Positions 9,233 through 18,171 of a stretch of 64,000 nucleotides of DNA are shown here, one piece after another. The notes below the pieces were generated by a model. That model saw only the letters and a program-made list of their open reading frames with translations, searched no databases and was not told where the DNA came from. Source of the stretch: JAOUGY01 sp963792365 (lineage in GTDB: Bacteria; Actinomycetota; Acidimicrobiia; Spongiisociales; ZC4RG35); assembly GCA_963792365.1 (NCBI GenBank), contig CAWBVW010000005.1:434001-498000 (forward strand), in the 5' to 3' direction. The position numbers and the translations under genes were made by a program. Position 1 is the stretch's first letter, and each line of letters opens with the position of its first letter.

Positions 9233-9238
9233 AAGGTA
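9233..9238 (-). promoter_or_regulatory. -10 box of ftsK
   Basis: Reverse-strand TACCTT nine bases before the ftsK ATG; it fits the actinobacterial TANNNT -10 consensus and predicts a leader of only a few bases. Confidence 0.5.
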
Positions 9239-9398
9239 GCCGACCCGCGCGCGCCGTCAAAGGCTTTCACGCGCTGCCCGCGCGAACCTCGCGCGCAGCG
9301 TGCCCGCGGTCGAGTACACGGCGTGCCCCAGCCATCGTCGGGATTCCCGGGTGTATGGGGTGTATCGTCGGAATAGGGGCGGTCGGACAGGAGTAGGC

Positions 9399-11198
9399 AT
9401 GTTTGCTCGTGGCGTTCTGGCAGCGCTGGTGGTCGTGGCCTTGGTGATGGAAACAACACCCGCTGCCGCAGCAGAATCAGATCTCGATCCGACGTTCGGC
9501 AGAGACGGCGTGACGGTCACCAACTTCGGCTACGACTACGAGTGGCTCAGGTCGATGGCCGTGCAGATCGACGGAAAGATCCTCGCCCTCATCGAACCCG
9601 AGGACGATCCACCTCTCTTCCTGGTGCGCTACACGGCCGATGGCCGGCTCGATCCCACATTTGGAACGGACGGTCGCGTCGAACTCGACTCTTCTCAGGC
9701 CCTTCCCAACCCGGCGAGCGCGGTGACCGAAGTCGCCGGTGCTGTGTCCGTACGCGCCAACGGAGACATCCTCGTCGCGACCGGCGTATGGACCGGGGAC
9801 CAGTACGAAATGGTGGTCACGCAGTTCGCTCCGTCGGGATCTCCGGACATCGGATTCGGGGAGAGTTCCGGTCGCACGGTCTTGACGCCAGGCTCGATGC
9901 TTCCGAACGAATCGACGCTCCTCGCCGACGGGAGTCTGATCGTGGTCGGATCCGATTTCGACGGAGACACCAACACCGACGGGTTCATCGCCAAGCTGGA
10001 CCGGTACGGCATGCGCGTCCCTGAATTCGACGAGGATGGCATCGCCACACTCGACCGCGGAAGCACCGAGGAGTTCGGCAACGTGGCAATCGACAGCCGG
10101 GGTCGAATCATCGTGTCCGGGTATCTGGCGGGCGACAGCGGGATCGCCGCCCTCCGATTCACCCCCAACGGCCAACCCGACTCGTCGTTCGGGACCGGAG
10201 GTCTCGCGCTCCTCGACATCGCCGGGACGTTCAACTCCGATCGCGACGTGGCTGTGGACGCCGAGAACCGGGTTCTCATCGGCGGCTATGTCGGACTCCC
10301 GGAATCCGACTTCGCCGTCACGCGTTTCACGAGCGACGGCGAACCCGACGCAGCTTTCGGCATGGGTGGCCGGTTCGCCCACGACGCAGCCGGCGACGAC
10401 AGAATCGAGTCGATCGCGGTGCTTGAAGGAGGCTCGATTCTGGCGGCCGGTTCGAGCGACACGGATGTGGCGATGACCCGTCTCGATCCCGATGGGACCC
10501 TCGACACGACGTTTGGAGACAGCGGCATCGTCGTCGTGTCCGTGGCGGCGACCGGGTTCGACACGCCGGGGGCCATGGTCCTCGATCGGAACGGGGCAGC
10601 AATCGTGGGCGGACTCACCACGGCGAACATGGGGGATGCGTTCGTCATGCGCTTCGAGACGTCGACCCGGCCCGGGGCAAACCCGTTCACCGACGACGAC
10701 GGATCCGTCCATCAGAAGGATATCGAGACGCTCGCCTGGCACGGCATCACGACCGGGTGCGGACCATCGCTGTTCTGTCCCGACGATTTCGTGACCCGCG
10801 GTCAGATGGCCGCCTTTCTGAACCGCGCGTTCTTCCTCGAACCGCCCCAGGAGTCACAGACATTCGACGACGACGACACGACGGTGTTCGAGGGCGACAT
10901 CGAAGCGCTGGTGTTGGCCGGCATCACGTCCGGATGCGGGCCTTCCCTGTTCTGCCCGGAAGACACGGTCACCCGCGGTCAGATGGCGGCATTCATCACG
11001 CGCGCCCTTCACCTTCCGCGACCGAACACGACAGACGCGTTCACCGACGACGACGGCAGCATCTTCGAGCGGGACATCGAAGCCCTCGCCGCATCCGGTA
11101 TCACCACCGGCTGTTCGGACACCCAATTCTGTCCGGAAGACCCGGTGACCAGAGCGCAGATGGCATCGTTCCTGGTCAGGGCGCTCCACCTGAGATGA
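9399..11198 (+). CDS. secreted delta-60 repeat protein with three SLH domains
   Basis: A 599-residue exported protein. The chosen ATG at 9399 follows the ribosome-binding site GGACAGGAG and starts a signal peptide (MFARGVLAALVVVALV, cleavage likely after AAAA near residue 26). About residues 28-425 hold seven delta-60 (DUF5122) repeats of the form GxxDxxFGxxG, for example GRLDPTFGTDGRV and GQPDSSFGTGGLA, expected to form a beta-propeller. The C-terminus has three S-layer-homology repeats, each ending VTRGQMAAF or VTRAQMASF and each with a GC...FCP cysteine pair. It probably attaches to the cell surface through the SLH part. Ligand unknown. A TATCGT hexamer at 9363-9368 may be its -10. Confidence 0.88.
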   Translation: MFARGVLAALVVVALVMETTPAAAAESDLDPTFGRDGVTVTNFGYDYEWLRSMAVQIDGKILALIEPEDDPPLFLVRYTADGRLDPTFGTDGRVELDSSQALPNPASAVTEVAGAVSVRANGDILVATGVWTGDQYEMVVTQFAPSGSPDIGFGESSGRTVLTPGSMLPNESTLLADGSLIVVGSDFDGDTNTDGFIAKLDRYGMRVPEFDEDGIATLDRGSTEEFGNVAIDSRGRIIVSGYLAGDSGIAALRFTPNGQPDSSFGTGGLALLDIAGTFNSDRDVAVDAENRVLIGGYVGLPESDFAVTRFTSDGEPDAAFGMGGRFAHDAAGDDRIESIAVLEGGSILAAGSSDTDVAMTRLDPDGTLDTTFGDSGIVVVSVAATGFDTPGAMVLDRNGAAIVGGLTTANMGDAFVMRFETSTRPGANPFTDDDGSVHQKDIETLAWHGITTGCGPSLFCPDDFVTRGQMAAFLNRAFFLEPPQESQTFDDDDTTVFEGDIEALVLAGITSGCGPSLFCPEDTVTRGQMAAFITRALHLPRPNTTDAFTDDDGSIFERDIEALAASGITTGCSDTQFCPEDPVTRAQMASFLVRALHLR

Positions 11199-11210
11199 GC
11201 GGGCGATCGG

Positions 11211-12848
11211 TCAGATGTCCATCACGACCGGCAGGATCACCGGCTTGCGAGATGTCTCGGCCCGAATGACGGTCGACGCTGCCTGGCGCACAGCCTGTTG
11301 GAGGGCGTTGAGGTCGTATCCGTCGGCCCCTGACCGGTCCTGGACCGTCTGACGAACTGCGTCGGCCGCCTTCAACAGGACGGCCTCGGGATCGTCCATG
11401 AGCCCGTGGCTGTCGAGGTCCGGGCCGAAGACGATCTCGCCGTTCTGGTGGTTGACCCCAACGGTCACCACCACCACCCCCTCGTCGGCGAGGTGGCTGC
11501 GATCCCGGAGCACGGCACGTTTCACGTCGCCGAGGCCGGTCCCATCCAGGTAGACGTAACCGGCCTCGAACGCCCGACGGTCCACCCTGGTCTCGTCCCC
11601 GTCGATGGTCACGGTGTCACCGTCCTCGAGCACGTCGACCCACGGCACACCCATCGTCCGGGCCAGGGCCGCGTGCGCGTGGAGGTGCCGGTATTCGCCG
11701 TGGACGGGCACGAAGGCCTGCGGACGGATGACGTTGAGATAGGTGAGGAGCTCCTCACGGTTGGCGTGCCCTGAAACGTGGACCCGTGCGTTCCGGCCGT
11801 GGAACACCCTCGCCCCCCGGCGGAGAAGCCGGGAGATCACGCGCGATACGGCCGTTTCGTTCCCGGGGATCGGCGTCGCAGAGATCAGAACCGTGTCGTC
11901 CTCGGTCAGCTTCACGAACTTGTGCCTGCCCTGAGCCATCAGGGAGAGCGCGGCGAATGGCTCTCCCTGGCTGCCGGTGGTGATCAGCAGCTGATGGTTC
12001 GCCGGGAGTTCCATCAGTTCTTCGATGTCGACCAGTGAGTTCGACGGCACATCCAGGACACCCAGATCCCGTCCCACCTCGGTGTTGCGTTGCATCGAAC
12101 GCCCGAAGAAGGCGAGGGTGCGGCCGGTTGCGAGGCCCGCATCCACGATCTGCTGCACACGATGGATGTGAGACGAGAAACAAGCGGCGATCACCCGACC
12201 CGGCGCGTCGCGCATGATGTCGCGAATCGGGTCGGCGAGGGAGCGCTCCGACGGGACGAACCCTGCGTTCTCGGCATTGGTGGAGTCCGACAGCAAGAGC
12301 CGTACGCCTTTTCGACCGAGCTCGGCGAAGGCGGGAAGGTCGGTGGGCTTGCCGTCGATGGGCGTCGGGTCGAGCTTGAAGTCTCCGGAATGCACCACCA
12401 GGCCCTCCGGGGTGTCGAATGCCACTCCGGTGGCATCCGGCACCGAATGACTGACCGGAATCACCTTGAACTTGAACGGCCCGTGTTTGCGCCATGTGAG
12501 AGGTTCGAGCGGGTGGAAATCGGTCTTGACTCCGACCTCCTCCACCCGTCCCTTGGCCAGCTCGAGAGTCAGCCTGGATCCGTAGACGGGGACCGTGATG
12601 TCCCTCAGGAAGTACGCCAGCGCACCCACATGGTCTTCGTGTCCGTGGGTGAGGAGCACGAAGTCGACGTCCTCTTTGCGCTTGATGAGCCAGCTCCAGT
12701 CGGGGAACACGAGGTCGACACCAAGCATGTCCTCTTCGGGAAACATCAGGCCGACATCGATGAGACAGATCCGGCCATCGATCTCGAGCGCGGCACAGTT
12801 CCGCCCGATCTCGCCGAGCCCGCCCAGGAAGTGGACCTTGACGCTCAC
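11211..12848 (-). CDS. rnj: ribonuclease J
   Basis: Metallo-beta-lactamase/beta-CASP nuclease with 5'-3' exo- and endonuclease activity in mRNA decay and rRNA maturation; cytosolic. It has 545 residues. The N-terminal VKVHFLGGLGEIGRNCAALE is the RNase J signature and LTHGHEDH (about 66-73) binds two zinc ions; the second metal ligand block is GHANREELLTYL. The GTG start at 12848 overlaps the dapA stop as GTGA; longer upstream frames lack family similarity. Its coupling to dapA is a common actinobacterial arrangement. Confidence 0.96.
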   Translation of the reverse strand: MSVKVHFLGGLGEIGRNCAALEIDGRICLIDVGLMFPEEDMLGVDLVFPDWSWLIKRKEDVDFVLLTHGHEDHVGALAYFLRDITVPVYGSRLTLELAKGRVEEVGVKTDFHPLEPLTWRKHGPFKFKVIPVSHSVPDATGVAFDTPEGLVVHSGDFKLDPTPIDGKPTDLPAFAELGRKGVRLLLSDSTNAENAGFVPSERSLADPIRDIMRDAPGRVIAACFSSHIHRVQQIVDAGLATGRTLAFFGRSMQRNTEVGRDLGVLDVPSNSLVDIEELMELPANHQLLITTGSQGEPFAALSLMAQGRHKFVKLTEDDTVLISATPIPGNETAVSRVISRLLRRGARVFHGRNARVHVSGHANREELLTYLNVIRPQAFVPVHGEYRHLHAHAALARTMGVPWVDVLEDGDTVTIDGDETRVDRRAFEAGYVYLDGTGLGDVKRAVLRDRSHLADEGVVVVTVGVNHQNGEIVFGPDLDSHGLMDDPEAVLLKAADAVRQTVQDRSGADGYDLNALQQAVRQAASTVIRAETSRKPVILPVVMDI

Positions 12849-13741
12849 GAGTCGTGCAAGTGTGACATGGCATCCTTGATGGCCTGCACGGTGCCGTCTC
12901 CGGCCGGGACCATCGGGAGGCGGGGCTGGCCGACCGGCTCCCACAGAGCCGACAGCCCCGCTTTCACAGGCGTCGGATTGGTCTCGAGAAAACACGCCCA
13001 ACACATGGGAAGCAGTGATTGGTGGATCCGGCGCGCCTCGCCCATGTCGCCACGATTGGCAGCCGAAACCATCCGCTTCACCTCCGTCCCAACCAGGTGG
13101 GCGATCACCGACACCACGCCGATGGCTCCCACCGCCATCATCGGCCACGTGTACGAATCCTGCCCCGAGTACACCGCCAGCCCTTCGACGGTTCGGACGG
13201 TCTCGGAGGTGAAATCGATGTCCATGACGGCGTCCTTGGTGGCCACGATGTTCGGATGAACCGCGAGCTCGCGCAAGGTCGCCAGCTCGATCCGTCGGCC
13301 CGTCCGACCGGGGATGTTGTAGACGAGAACCGGCAGGTCGGTGGCGTCGGCGATCGACTCGAAATGGGCCCTGATGCCGGCCTGTTCCGGCTTGCTGTAG
13401 TACGGAGTGACCGCCATGACAGCGTCGACGCCCGCATCGGCCGCCAGTCGGGAGAGGTGCGCCGATTCGGCTGTGTCGTACGTGCCGGTTCCGGCCACGA
13501 CCACCGCCCGCTCGCCGACCGCTTCGACCACGGCCCGATACAGCTCGAGCTTCTCGTTTCCACTCAGGGTGGGCGACTCTCCGGTGGTCCCGGTGACCAC
13601 CACTCCGTCCGAGCCGGAGTCGACGAGATGCGTCGCAAGCCGACGGGTTCGCTCCAGGTCGATCGATCCGTCGTCGGCGAAGGGAGTGACCATGGCGGTC
13701 AGGACCTCACCGAAGGGCCCAGCTGCGGCTGACGTCATCAT
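12845..13741 (-). CDS. dapA: 4-hydroxy-tetrahydrodipicolinate synthase
   Basis: First committed step of lysine/diaminopimelate synthesis: condenses pyruvate with aspartate semialdehyde. It has 298 residues in the DapA TIM-barrel. The Schiff-base lysine is K169 in VATKDAV and the catalytic tyrosine is Y141 in YNIPGRTG; GTTGESPTL is the substrate loop. A reverse-strand TACGAT -10 box ends six bases before the ATG, so the mRNA is probably leaderless. It is co-transcribed with rnj and diverges from the thioredoxin-like gene. dapB lies about 4.4 kb away on the same strand. Confidence 0.97.
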   Translation of the reverse strand: MMTSAAAGPFGEVLTAMVTPFADDGSIDLERTRRLATHLVDSGSDGVVVTGTTGESPTLSGNEKLELYRAVVEAVGERAVVVAGTGTYDTAESAHLSRLAADAGVDAVMAVTPYYSKPEQAGIRAHFESIADATDLPVLVYNIPGRTGRRIELATLRELAVHPNIVATKDAVMDIDFTSETVRTVEGLAVYSGQDSYTWPMMAVGAIGVVSVIAHLVGTEVKRMVSAANRGDMGEARRIHQSLLPMCWACFLETNPTPVKAGLSALWEPVGQPRLPMVPAGDGTVQAIKDAMSHLHDS

Positions 13742-13747
13742 GAGTCC

Positions 13748-13790
13748 ATCGTAACGGTCTCGCCGGGTGGTTCTCGTTCACTTGTACCCT
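13748..13790. promoter_or_regulatory. divergent leaderless promoters dapA / thioredoxin
   Basis: Reverse-strand TACGAT (13748-13753) sits six bases before the dapA ATG, and forward TACCCT (13785-13790) sits six bases before the thioredoxin ATG at 13797. Both spacings put the start site at or next to the first codon base. No clear -35 is visible for either. Confidence 0.55.
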
Positions 13791-13796
13791 TGGAGC

Positions 13797-14624
13797 ATGG
13801 TTTCACATGTGAAAGATGTCTCGACCGCCGACTTTGCCACCGATGTGGTCTCCCGGTCACACGAGGTCCCCGTCGTCGTCGACTTCTGGGCGGAATGGTG
13901 CGGCCCCTGCAAGGTATTGGGACCGACGCTCGAACGGCTCGCCGATGAGGGTGGCGGTACCTGGGAGCTCGCGAAGGTCGACGTCGACCAGAATCAGGAG
14001 CTGGCGATGCAGTTCGGGGTTCAGGGAATACCGACGGTCGTCGCCTTCAAGGACGGGCAACCGATCGGTCGCTTCACCGGGGCGCTCCCGGAGGCGCAGG
14101 TACGCGAATTCGTGGGCGGGCTCGCTCCGTCCGAATTGGATCTCGCCGCCGAACGTGGCCACCAGGCTCTCGAGCTCGACGACGAAGTCGGCGCCGAGCA
14201 GATCTGGCGGGCGGTGCTCGAACGTGATCCGGCGAACGAGATCGCCGCCACGGGACTCGCCGGACTCTTGCTCGAACGGAACGACGCCGAAGGCGCACTC
14301 GACATCTTGTCCCGGGTGGCGCCGACAGAAGCAGTTCGTCAGTTGCAGGCGGCGGCCCGCCTATCGGGCGACGGCGACCTGACGGCGCTCGAGGCCGCGG
14401 CGGCAAGCGGCGACCTCCAGTCCAAGACGGACTATGGCAAGGCGCTGGCGTCCGCCGGACAGTACGAGACTGCGCTCGATCAGCTGCTGGATGTGGTCGG
14501 AGCGCGGGACGAAGAACACTCCGACGATGCGCGGGTGGTCATGCTCGACCTCTTCGAGTTGCTCGGCCCGGAACACCCGATCACCACGACGTATCGGCGG
14601 AGGCTCGCCAGCGCATTGTTCTGA
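13797..14624 (+). CDS. thioredoxin-TPR protein, CnoX/YbbN family
   Basis: A 275-residue cytosolic protein with a thioredoxin domain (about 5-108; active site WCGPCK at 34-39, cis-proline region GIPTVVAF) followed by TPR-like helices (about 115-270). E. coli CnoX protects substrates from overoxidation and hands them to chaperonin. Actinobacterial homologues keep the CXXC motif, as this one does, so it may also be an active disulfide reductase. The ATG at 13797 lies six bases after a TACCCT box; upstream in-frame codons would precede the predicted transcript. Confidence 0.88.
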   Translation: MVSHVKDVSTADFATDVVSRSHEVPVVVDFWAEWCGPCKVLGPTLERLADEGGGTWELAKVDVDQNQELAMQFGVQGIPTVVAFKDGQPIGRFTGALPEAQVREFVGGLAPSELDLAAERGHQALELDDEVGAEQIWRAVLERDPANEIAATGLAGLLLERNDAEGALDILSRVAPTEAVRQLQAAARLSGDGDLTALEAAAASGDLQSKTDYGKALASAGQYETALDQLLDVVGARDEEHSDDARVVMLDLFELLGPEHPITTTYRRRLASALF

Positions 14625-14736
14625 TCTGACGGGAGATCCCCCGCCATCACGCGCAGGTCGAGAAGCCAGGGACAACTCGCCGCAACCCCGCTCCCCCGTT
14701 ACCGTCGGGGTCGATTTCATCGAAAGGACCCTCACC

Positions 14737-15249
14737 GTGGCAGCCAACCAGTGGGCCTCCGCGCCCGAACTCGCGATCGATCTCAACAAGTCTTACCAGG
14801 CGACGCTGAAGACGAATCATGGCGAGATCGTGATCGACTTCGACGCAGCCGGGTCCCCCCTGGCGGTCAACAACTTCGTGTTCCTCGCCAACGAGGGTTT
14901 CTACGACGGGGTGATCTTCCACCGGGTGATCCCAGGGTTCGTGGCCCAAGGCGGCGATCCGACCGGCACCGGTCGTGGCGGCCCGGGATACAAGTTCCGC
15001 GACGAGCTCGAGGGCTCCGGCTCCTACGGCCGTGGGACGGTGGCGATGGCCAACGCCGGCCCCAACACCAACGGCAGCCAGTTCTTCATCTGTCTCGCCG
15101 ATGTCGGACTGCCCCACAGCTACTCGATCTTCGGACAGGTCAGCTCGGGGATGGATGCCGTGGACTCGATCGCAGCCGTACCCACCGGACCCGGCGACAA
15201 GCCGACCGCCGACTGCATCATCGAGTCGGTGACCATCACCGAGTCCTGA
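14737..15249 (+). CDS. peptidyl-prolyl cis-trans isomerase, cyclophilin type
   Basis: A 170-residue cyclophilin that isomerises prolyl bonds. Family motifs are NNFVFLANEGFYDGVIFHRV, GFVAQGGDPTGTG, GTVAMANAGPNTNGSQFFI and the C-terminal VDSIAAVPTG. No signal peptide, so cytosolic. GTG start at 14737 is chosen because GAAAGGA lies eight bases upstream and the domain begins soon after. A TACCGT hexamer at 14699-14704 could be the -10. It may be co-transcribed with the following small membrane protein, ten bases downstream. Confidence 0.93.
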   Translation: MAANQWASAPELAIDLNKSYQATLKTNHGEIVIDFDAAGSPLAVNNFVFLANEGFYDGVIFHRVIPGFVAQGGDPTGTGRGGPGYKFRDELEGSGSYGRGTVAMANAGPNTNGSQFFICLADVGLPHSYSIFGQVSSGMDAVDSIAAVPTGPGDKPTADCIIESVTITES

Positions 15250-15259
15250 TACCTCGTCC

Positions 15260-15634
15260 ATGACCACCCAACCCGGCGCCCCCGAGGGTGTGGGGTGCAA
15301 GAGTCTGGTCGCCGTCGCGGGCGCGCTCATGGCGTTTGCCGTCGTGATGGTCACGATCGGTCTCGTCATCCTCCTCGGGGATCCGTCGGCCACATCCGAG
15401 GCGATCGGGTTCACGGCCTATGCAGCCGGGGCTCCCGTCTCCGGGGCGTTCGCCGCCCTCGCCGGCGGGCTCCCTCTCACTCTCTATCTGGATGCGCTGG
15501 TGTGGATTCTGATCGGGGCGGGCATCGTGCGTCTCTCCGAGCGTGGGAGATCACTCCAACGTCTCGTGCTGACGACCGTTTCGGTCGCCATCGTCTACGG
15601 CGTGATCATCTCGTCCCTCGTCGAGCTGGCGTAG
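15260..15634 (+). CDS. small membrane protein of unknown function
   Basis: Not recognised. It has 124 residues with three or four probable membrane segments: about 17-40 (VAVAGALMAFAVVMVTIGLV), 50-70, 74-90 and 100-120. It starts ten bases after the cyclophilin stop and probably shares its transcript. Its stop is immediately followed by the convergent aldo/keto reductase remnant. Residue composition and codon use look like the neighbours. Confidence 0.65.
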   Translation: MTTQPGAPEGVGCKSLVAVAGALMAFAVVMVTIGLVILLGDPSATSEAIGFTAYAAGAPVSGAFAALAGGLPLTLYLDALVWILIGAGIVRLSERGRSLQRLVLTTVSVAIVYGVIISSLVELA

Positions 15635-15636
15635 CG

Positions 15637-15918
15637 TCACCAACGATGGTGGACGTGCGGAGCGATCAGCCGCTCGTACACGTCGCGCACCCGGTCCAGA
15701 TCACGATCCGAGATCGGCGGAAGATTCGACGAAACGGCGTTGGAACGCGCCTGGTCCTGGTTCTTCGCACCCGGGGTCACGTCCGAAACCTCGGGAAACG
15801 TGAGAACCCAGCGCGCGTCTGACTCCGCAACGTCGCCCCAATCGGCGCCGATCGCCCACGCTCCGAATCCGACCTCGGAGACGAGGAAACCGGTCTTCCC
15901 CAATGCCCGCTACTTCAT
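15637..15918 (-). pseudogene. aldo/keto reductase remnant: nonsense codon and internal deletion
   Basis: The reverse strand from the ATG at 15918 reads MK-stop-RALGKTGFLVSEVGFG, where a TAG replaces what is normally tyrosine in the AKR start MKYRALGKTG. After GAWAIGADWGDVAESDA the frame jumps directly to the C-terminal AKR block WVLTFPEVSDVTPGAKNQ and ends IAPHVHHRW. Normal family members have over 200 residues between these parts, including the catalytic tyrosine and lysine, so the barrel is gone. The 88 codons after the nonsense codon stay open, which suggests recent decay. A shortened functional peptide is unlikely. Confidence 0.85.
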
Positions 15919-15981
15919 CTGCTCGATCCTATTGGCTCCCAGATGCGACGATTGCCACGGTTCGCCCCGACGCCATTGCCC

Positions 15982-16464
15982 TCAGGAGCCGACGAGTCGA
16001 GCGACCACCGGTGCGGTGAGCAGCACGGTGACGATCCGGATCAGGTGCACCACCGAGACCAGCACGGGGTTGGCTCCGAACTCGGTCGAGAGGGCGGCCA
16101 TCTGGGAGAGGCCGCCGGGCGAGGCAGCCAGAAACGCAGTCACAGGATCCAATCCTGCGCCACGCAGAAGGAGGGCCAACAGACCGGATGCGATGAGGAG
16201 ACCACCCACCACCACGAGTATGGGGACCGCAGCCTGGCGCACCGACTCCAGCGTCTCCTTGGTCACCTGGGACCCGAGTTCCCATCCGATCACGACGAAC
16301 GCCGCGAAACGGAGGAGATTGCCCGACCCCACGGTCGGGGCTCCGAGAAGCCCGATGGTGGCCACGCCCACCATCGCTCCGATGAGTGCTCCGGCCGGGA
16401 CCCCGAGTCGCTCGAACAGAAGAGCGACCGAGACTGCTACTGCCAACGAGCGAGCGATTTCCAT
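15982..16464 (-). CDS. AbrB-family (PF05145) membrane protein, single-repeat form
   Basis: A 160-residue integral membrane protein with four or five helices. The sequence LDPVTAFLAASPGGLSQMAA and the following GANPVLVSVVHLIRI are the hallmark of the AbrB-duplication domain (TIGR03082), once linked to ammonia monooxygenase regulation. Most family members carry two copies in about 350 residues; this has one, so it may work as a dimer. An excellent ribosome-binding site GGAGG lies four bases before the ATG. Substrate unknown. Confidence 0.75.
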   Translation of the reverse strand: MEIARSLAVAVSVALLFERLGVPAGALIGAMVGVATIGLLGAPTVGSGNLLRFAAFVVIGWELGSQVTKETLESVRQAAVPILVVVGGLLIASGLLALLLRGAGLDPVTAFLAASPGGLSQMAALSTEFGANPVLVSVVHLIRIVTVLLTAPVVARLVGS

Positions 16465-16589
16465 GAGACCTCCAAGGTGTGTGTGGCCGGCGACGCCATG
16501 CTCCGCGCCGCCTCGACGCGTCGCAAATGATTCGCGGGCGCCTGGGAAGCATTACCTTGGGGAGTGAGAGCCAGATCTGGGAGCAAACA

Positions 16590-17018
16590 ATGGAATACAA
16601 GCGGGTACTGGTGGCCACCGATCTCACCCCGGCCTCCGAAAAGGTGGTGGCCGAGTCGGTGGCGCTGGCGAGGAGGCTCGAGGCCGACTTGTCGGTGCTC
16701 TACGTGCTCACCGAAGAAGAGCTGCGCGACATGCGCGAGGACTTTCCCGCCGAAGAGGCATACGTCGACAGGCAGATCGCCCGACTGCAGAGCGAAGCCC
16801 TGGATCAGATCCATCGGGTCGGCGGTACGTCATCCGACGTGAGGGTCGAACGTGGCAAGGCAGGCGAGGCCGTGCACCGCGTGGCCGCCGACATCGGGTC
16901 GGACATGATCGTGATCGGAGTCCGAAACCGGTCACGAGTCGGGAAGTTGCTCTTGGGCAGCGCAACCCAGGAGATCCTGATCGACGCGCCTTGCCCGGTA
17001 CTCGGCGTGCCGATCTGA
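16590..17018 (+). CDS. universal stress protein family
   Basis: A 142-residue UspA-domain protein, cytosolic. It starts KRVLVATDLTPASEKV and ends with the nucleotide-binding signature GVRNRSRVGKLLLGSAT, so ATP binding is expected. The ATG at 16590 follows GGGAG at eight bases and a TACCTT -10 candidate at 16553-16558. Its stop is 13 bases before the AlkD-like gene, and the two may be co-transcribed. Confidence 0.9.
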   Translation: MEYKRVLVATDLTPASEKVVAESVALARRLEADLSVLYVLTEEELRDMREDFPAEEAYVDRQIARLQSEALDQIHRVGGTSSDVRVERGKAGEAVHRVAADIGSDMIVIGVRNRSRVGKLLLGSATQEILIDAPCPVLGVPI

Positions 17019-17031
17019 GCTCCATCGCTCC

Positions 17032-18171
17032 GTGGCCGAACGCCTGAAGGATCGATTCGGAGAGGACATCCCGCGCCGCATCGCGGAGATGATCGTTCGC
17101 GTTGAACCAGCGTTCGAAGCTGCCGGATTCGTGGCCGATGCCCTCGCGGGATACGAGCCTCTCAGTCTCACCGGGCGTGCGCGAAACATCGCAGATGCCC
17201 TCGCCCACCATCTGCCGGCCGATCGTGGTTGCGCCATCGAAATCCTCGTGGAGTCTCTTGGGCCTCCGTACGAGACCGAGGAGCTCGATGGAATGGAGTC
17301 GTTCCTGTACCTCCCGTATGTGTACTTCGTCGCCGAGCACGGCCTGGCCCACTTCGAAACCTCGATGCGGGCGCAACACGAGCTGACACGGCGTTTCACC
17401 GCCGAGTTCTCGATACGCGCTTTCCTCGACGCCGAACCGGATCGCACGCTCGAGAGACTGTCCTCGTGGTGCGACGATCCCGATTCCCACGTTCGCAGGC
17501 TCGTCTCCGAGGGCACCAGACCGAGGCTGCCTTGGGCGGCCCGGCTGGACAGGTTCATCGCGGATCCAGGCCCAGTGCTCAGACTCCTCGATCGCCTCCA
17601 CCTCGATCCCTCCCCGTACGTGCGTCGTTCCGTGGCCAACAATGTCAACGACATATCGAAGGACCATCCGGATCTGGTGATCGATACCGTTCGTGGTTGG
17701 CTGCGCGACCCGAGATTCGACCGACGCGTCGCCTCACACGGGCTGCGCACCCTGGTGAAGCAGGGACATCCGGCAGCGCTCGACACGCTTGGGTACAGCC
17801 ATGGCTCCCCCGCCGGCGTGACGTGCACGTGCCAGCCGACATCGGTGTCGATCGGAGAAAAAGTCACGCTCGAAGTCGCAGTTACGAATCCCACCGCCAA
17901 CGCTCTCCCGGTCCTCGTCGACCTCGTGGTGCACTTCGTGAAGGCAAACGGCCTGCCCAGCCCGAAGGTGTTCAAGGGGCGTGAATTGGAGGTGCCGCCG
18001 GGAGGCACCGCCACCTTTCGCAAGACCATCACGCTCGCTCCACTGAGCACTCGAACACCTCGGCCCGGTACACACCGGGTCGCCGTGTTGGTGAACGGCG
18101 AAGTGAGAGAGGGACCTGCGTTCGAGGTGATCGAGACGCCGATCAGATCAGATCGTCGAGGCCCACGCTGA
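17032..18171 (+). CDS. AlkD-like DNA alkylation repair protein with C-terminal beta domain
   Basis: A 379-residue protein. Residues about 1-250 are HEAT-like helical repeats typical of DNA alkylation repair proteins (WCDDPDSHVRRLVSEGTRPR and YVRRSVANNVNDISKDHPDL). Residues about 260-375 form a beta-rich Ig-like domain (LEVAVTNPTANALPVLVDL) seen in a subset of the family. AlkD enzymes excise bulky N3/N7 alkyl bases without base flipping; this subset is poorly tested, so activity is inferred. GTG start. The last 29 bases overlap the convergent 3' end of dapB. Confidence 0.82.
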   Translation: MAERLKDRFGEDIPRRIAEMIVRVEPAFEAAGFVADALAGYEPLSLTGRARNIADALAHHLPADRGCAIEILVESLGPPYETEELDGMESFLYLPYVYFVAEHGLAHFETSMRAQHELTRRFTAEFSIRAFLDAEPDRTLERLSSWCDDPDSHVRRLVSEGTRPRLPWAARLDRFIADPGPVLRLLDRLHLDPSPYVRRSVANNVNDISKDHPDLVIDTVRGWLRDPRFDRRVASHGLRTLVKQGHPAALDTLGYSHGSPAGVTCTCQPTSVSIGEKVTLEVAVTNPTANALPVLVDLVVHFVKANGLPSPKVFKGRELEVPPGGTATFRKTITLAPLSTRTPRPGTHRVAVLVNGEVREGPAFEVIETPIRSDRRGPR

